A DNA stretch of 35,674 nucleotides, from contig JAHIRD010000067.1 in the NCBI GenBank assembly GCA_018818835.1, positions 1-35,674 on the forward strand, in the 5' to 3' direction. Under the pieces are notes generated by a model that saw only the letters and a program-made list of their open reading frames with translations, was not told the DNA's origin and made no database searches. Origin of the DNA: Pseudomonadota bacterium. GTDB taxonomy: Bacteria; Desulfobacterota; Desulfobacteria; Desulfobacterales; Desulfolunaceae. The translations under genes were made by a program, and so were the position numbers. Positions 32,759 to 35,674 of this stretch are shown piece by piece (positions within the stretch are counted from its first letter, which is position 1; each line of letters opens with the position of its first letter).

Positions 32759-33478
32759 ATGGAACCCGTCACCATAGACAGCCTCTTCGGAGGCGCCATA
32801 CAAATGAAACAATATCTGTCGGGATACCGTTATACCATTGATCCGGTCCTCCTGGCTCATTTTGTCAGGCCCGGATCCAAGGACAGGGTCATGGATCTTG
32901 GCACCGGAGCGGGTATCATCCCGGCAATCCTGTCACACCGTTATCCGGGCCTTACCATATGTGGCATTGAAATCCAGGCCAGACTGGCAAAACTGGCCCT
33001 GTCAAATATTCAGGAAAACGACCTGGCCCATGGTGTATCCATCATTTGCGGTGACATGACTCAACCATCTGTGTTCCCAACATCAGGCGACATGGATTTT
33101 GTGTTATCCAACCCTCCGTATATCCCTCATAGGGCAGGCCGGTTGAACCCTTCCGACGAAAAGGCCATTGCCCGCCATGAAGTCAAAATAACACTCCGCC
33201 AACTGATCCTGACGGCAGTATCTTTGTTGAAAGACAAAGGGCATTTTGCCGTAATATACCCCCAAAATCGTCTTGTGGATCTTTTGATTGAGATGAGGGC
33301 AGCAGGCCTTGAACCCCGGACCCTGCAAATGGTCCAACCCCACTCAGGGGGGACGGTCAAACGTGTCCTCGTTGAATCGGTCAAAGGAGGCAAGCCGGAC
33401 CTGACCATCCTTAAAACCCTATCCATCTACCAAAGGCCGGGCATTTACAGTGACGAAATAAAAGACATGTTCCGTTGA
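32759..33478 (+). CDS. TrmN6-like N6-adenine methyltransferase
   Basis: A 239-residue class I SAM-dependent methyltransferase. 'VMDLGTGAGIIPAIL' is SAM motif I, 'GIEIQARLAKLALSNI' the acidic ribose-binding part, and 'VLSNPPY' the NPPY motif of N6-adenine or glutamine methylases. The start 'DSLFGGAIQMKQYLSGYRYT' is that of TrmN6/YfiC, which methylates A37 of tRNA-Val1. It follows the DciA-like gene by eight bases and probably shares its transcript. The tRNA target is inferred from the family. Confidence 0.85.
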   Translation: MEPVTIDSLFGGAIQMKQYLSGYRYTIDPVLLAHFVRPGSKDRVMDLGTGAGIIPAILSHRYPGLTICGIEIQARLAKLALSNIQENDLAHGVSIICGDMTQPSVFPTSGDMDFVLSNPPYIPHRAGRLNPSDEKAIARHEVKITLRQLILTAVSLLKDKGHFAVIYPQNRLVDLLIEMRAAGLEPRTLQMVQPHSGGTVKRVLVESVKGGKPDLTILKTLSIYQRPGIYSDEIKDMFR

Positions 33479-33520
33479 TCTTCCATTGCTGTGCCTAAGT
33501 CAAATGTGTTATCTTAAACC

Positions 33521-33576
33521 ATCTAACACCAAGCTGAGGCGCACAGTTTTATGCGTCGCCTCCAGCTGTTGGTTGG
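33521..33576 (+). other. Possible orphan integron attC-like site
   Basis: The left end ATCTAAC (33521-33527) fits the attC R'' box RYYYAAC; the right end GTTGGTT (33568-33574) fits GTTRRRY with one mismatch. Between them AAGCTG-AGGC and GCCTCC-AGCT pair as L-box-like arms with one unpaired base that would be an extrahelical nucleotide, and a short AT-rich loop. I see no integrase gene, no second attC and no clear cassette frame in the window. A chance hairpin or another dispersed repeat cannot be ruled out. Confidence 0.4.
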
Positions 33577-33584
33577 CGACGTAC

Positions 33585-33710
33585 CGTACTCGTGCGCGTA
33601 CTCGAGTCATGCTGCCACGGTATACATCACGTTTTTCATGGTCGAACATTTTGCACCTTTTCGAGTACGCGTACGAGAGACGCCCCTTCGGGGCTGAGTA
33701 CGCGTACGAC
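33585..33710. repeat. GTACGCGTAC repeat cluster with a 17-bp inverted repeat
   Basis: CTCGTGCGCGTACTCGA (33589-33605) is the reverse complement of TCGAGTACGCGTACGAG (33661-33677) but for one base, and a third copy GAGTACGCGTACGA is at 33696-33709. A hairpin GCCCC-TTC-GGGGC (33682-33694) lies between the last two. All are 10-140 bp upstream of cheR. The whole stretch from 33,479 to 33,728 has no gene I can support. Confidence 0.6.
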
Positions 33711-33728
33711 TATTAAGGAAAACATACG

Positions 33729-34511
33729 GTGTACAACACCCACATCACTGAAAAACAGTTTAAAAATCTTGTCGGCATTGTGCATAAGGTCAGCGGTATC
33801 AGCCTTAACGAAAGTAAAAAAAGCCTCTTGAAGGCCCGTATTGCAAAACGACTCAGAGCCACCCGGATCAATTCCATCTCTGACTATATCCAGCTGATTG
33901 ATCAGGACAAAGATGAATTCGATAATTTCATAGACGGGATCACCACCAACCACACCTATTTTTTCAGGGAAAACAAACATTGCGAATACATCATCAACAC
34001 CATGGACCCAAGCAAATCACTGAAAATCTGGAGTGCGGCCTCGTCAAGCGGTGAAGAAGCTTATTCCATTGCCATACAGCTGATTGAGAACCATTTCCGT
34101 TTTGAAATATTTGCATCTGACATTTCGGACACCATGCTTGAAATAGCCGGCCGGGGAATCTATCCCCTTGATCGGGTCCGTGCTGTTCCTAAACAGCTTC
34201 TGCATAAATATTTCCAGAAAGGTGTCAACCATTCTGCCAACAAGGTCAAGGTTAAACCTGAGGTGAAAACACACATCCGGTTTGGGAAATACAATCTGGT
34301 TACGGCCCCACCCCCCAAGGCGGAATATGATATTATTTTCTGCAGAAATGTAATGATCTATTTTGATCTTCCCACCAAACAAAAGGTCATGGACGATATG
34401 TGGACCGCCCTGAAAACCGGAGGCTATTTTATTTTTGGCCAGTCCGAAAGTATTGTGGGTATCAAGACACCCCTGAAAACCATTTCGCCGAGTATTTATC
34501 AAAAGCGTTGA
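33729..34511 (+). CDS. CheR-type chemotaxis protein methyltransferase
   Basis: A 260-residue enzyme which methylates glutamates on chemoreceptors with SAM. N-terminal helical domain (about 1-80, 'FKNLVGIVHKVSGISLNESK') and methyltransferase domain with 'IWSAASSSGEEAYSIAIQL' as the SAM site (family usual: WSAACSTGEEPY), 'FASDISDTML' and 'DIIFCRNVMIYFD'. The start is GTG 33729 with TAAGGAA upstream. No other chemotaxis gene is in the window, so it is an orphan cheR or the edge of a scattered set. Confidence 0.9.
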   Translation: MYNTHITEKQFKNLVGIVHKVSGISLNESKKSLLKARIAKRLRATRINSISDYIQLIDQDKDEFDNFIDGITTNHTYFFRENKHCEYIINTMDPSKSLKIWSAASSSGEEAYSIAIQLIENHFRFEIFASDISDTMLEIAGRGIYPLDRVRAVPKQLLHKYFQKGVNHSANKVKVKPEVKTHIRFGKYNLVTAPPPKAEYDIIFCRNVMIYFDLPTKQKVMDDMWTALKTGGYFIFGQSESIVGIKTPLKTISPSIYQKR

Positions 34512-34541
34512 ATAACCATTGATGTATTCATACTCATAAGC

Positions 34542-34571
34542 TTGACAGACCCCTGTATTTTATTGTCTAAT
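34542..34571 (+). promoter_or_regulatory. Possible promoter of the terminal exported protein gene
   Basis: TTGACA (34542-34547), 18-bp spacer, TCTAAT (34566-34571), about 105 bp before the start at 34678. Confidence 0.4.
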
Positions 34572-34677
34572 CCATGTGATTGAATTATAGTGCGGGGAAG
34601 CAATTCACCAATATCAAGCGTTTATGTTATTTCATAATAACTTTAATAACCCTTCATTTTTGATGACAGGACCGGCC

Positions 34678-35674
34678 ATGCCCTTACTCAAGCATTTCGT
34701 ATGTTTCGTCATTAGTCTTTTATTAATTCCCTGCTCAGGTTACGGGGAAAAAAAGCCTGACATCCCCGAGGCCCTGAAACCCTGGAAAGAGTGGGTTCTT
34801 TATGGCAAGGAATATTACACCTGCCCCAGGGCATATAATGCATCAGACGAATTTTTCTGCGTCTGGCCCGAGATTCTTGATCTTGACTTTACCGCTTCGG
34901 GAGGCGTCTTCAAGCAGATCGTCACGGTGTTCTCTCCGAGCCCTGTCCCTCTTCCCGGTGACAGGGTTCTCTGGCCTCTGTCTGTGCTGGTGGATGGAAA
35001 CGCGACACCTATTCTTTCTTCTAACGGAACCCCCAGCGTCTACCTGGAAACAGGCAGCCACACCCTTTCCGGCAAATTTGGCTGGAACACCCTGCCCTCC
35101 TTTTTCCCTGTCCCCGAACATACGGGCCTGGTCTCCTTGCGGGTCAACGGCACCATGCAGGTTTCACCTGCCATTGATACAGAAAACCGTCTGTGGATCA
35201 GCAAAAAAAGCCTTGATGAAAACCCTCCTGAGACCAAAGAGATGAACAGCGTCAATGTGTCTCTTTACCGGTTGGTGGATGACGGGAATCCCATGGTCAT
35301 CGAAACCCGGATGGAACTTTCGGTATCCGGAGACAAACGTCGCGAAAAACTAAATCTTTTTCTTCCGCATCCGGCAGCCGTTGTTTCGTTGACCAGCCCC
35401 CTTCCCCTGAAACTTATGGAAGACGGCACCCTTTGGGTTGATGTGAAAAGCGGAACCTATGCCATAACCATCAGCTCTGTCATCAATGCCCCGGTATCCG
35501 AACTGGGTCCCCTTAAAACCCTTTATGGGGAAGAACTCTGGGCCTTTAAATCCAGACCGGACATGAGAACAACCCGCATCGAAGGAGTTCAGGCCATTGA
35601 CCCCATGCAAAGCAATCTGCCTGAGGCATGGAAAAAATACAGCTCATACAGAATCACCGATGGCAGCAAAATTA
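34678..35674 (+). CDS. Large exported protein of unknown family, 5' part only
   Basis: An open frame of 332 codons from ATG 34678 (AGGA seven bases upstream) that runs off the window. A signal peptide is clear (MPLLKHFVCFVISLLLIPCS, then GYGEKK; 'LIPCS' is close to a lipobox). The mature part begins 'ALKPWKEWVLYGKEYYTCPR' and 'EFFCVWPEILDLD', followed by beta-rich sequence with 'SPVPLPGDRVLWPLSVLVDG' and 'SHTLSGKFGWNTLPSFF'. I recall very long periplasmic proteins of Proteobacteria with the same opening, but no assigned function. No catalytic motif is visible in the part seen. Reported as a partial gene. Confidence 0.75.
   Translation, partial: MPLLKHFVCFVISLLLIPCSGYGEKKPDIPEALKPWKEWVLYGKEYYTCPRAYNASDEFFCVWPEILDLDFTASGGVFKQIVTVFSPSPVPLPGDRVLWPLSVLVDGNATPILSSNGTPSVYLETGSHTLSGKFGWNTLPSFFPVPEHTGLVSLRVNGTMQVSPAIDTENRLWISKKSLDENPPETKEMNSVNVSLYRLVDDGNPMVIETRMELSVSGDKRREKLNLFLPHPAAVVSLTSPLPLKLMEDGTLWVDVKSGTYAITISSVINAPVSELGPLKTLYGEELWAFKSRPDMRTTRIEGVQAIDPMQSNLPEAWKKYSSYRITDGSKI

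Overview
The window looks like chromosome from a Gram-negative, anaerobic, sulfate-reducer-like bacterium of the Desulfobacterota, probably near Desulfobacteraceae. This is inferred from the gene mix: a clostridial-type Ni carbon monoxide dehydrogenase with its ferredoxin and FAD oxidoreductase, a full Tol-Pal system, HflKC, GroESL, a MauG/Ccp-type dihaem protein, and the style of the intergenic repeats. No rRNA or tRNA gene is visible, so the placement rests on protein resemblance only.

Layout. 1-3,290 is accessory, decayed DNA: a DUF6788 gene beside a broken transposase-like tail, a GC-rich hairpin island that may be an RNA gene, a short PspA-like gene behind a textbook sigma-54 promoter, a RhuM pseudogene, REP-like hairpins and 108-bp tandem repeats. 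3,297-6,993 (minus) is cooS-cooF-FAD oxidoreductase. 7,389-9,827 holds a lipoprotein and a dihaem cytochrome c peroxidase-like gene facing each other across a terminator. 10,178-11,148 (plus) is a 29-residue membrane peptide, a 14-codon frame, an ECF sigma factor and its zinc-finger anti-sigma, each overlapping the next. 11,359-12,963 (minus) is a B12-binding-type radical SAM protein. rplM-rpsI follows.

14,593-26,310 (minus) is a long run of twelve genes in one direction: tolQ-tolR-tolA-tolB-pal-cpoB, ruvC-ruvA-ruvB, then four genes that look like a cell-shape module: a YkuD protein with two NTF2-like regions (Csd6-like), a single-pass membrane protein of unknown family, a Csd4-like zinc carboxypeptidase with the rare Gln-x-x-Glu zinc motif, and a bactofilin (CcmA-like). 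This combination, known as scattered cell-curvature genes in Helicobacter, appears here as one compact co-linear unit and is the most interesting system in the window.

26,625-32,090 (mostly minus) carries groEL-groES, an FmdB-type zinc ribbon, an HExxH protein, hflK-hflC, and on the plus strand a 32-codon bS22-like gene. 32,433-35,674 (plus) carries a DciA-like gene that may be leaderless, a TrmN6-like methyltransferase, a possible orphan integron attC site with inverted repeats, a CheR methyltransferase, and the first 332 codons of a large exported protein that runs off the end.
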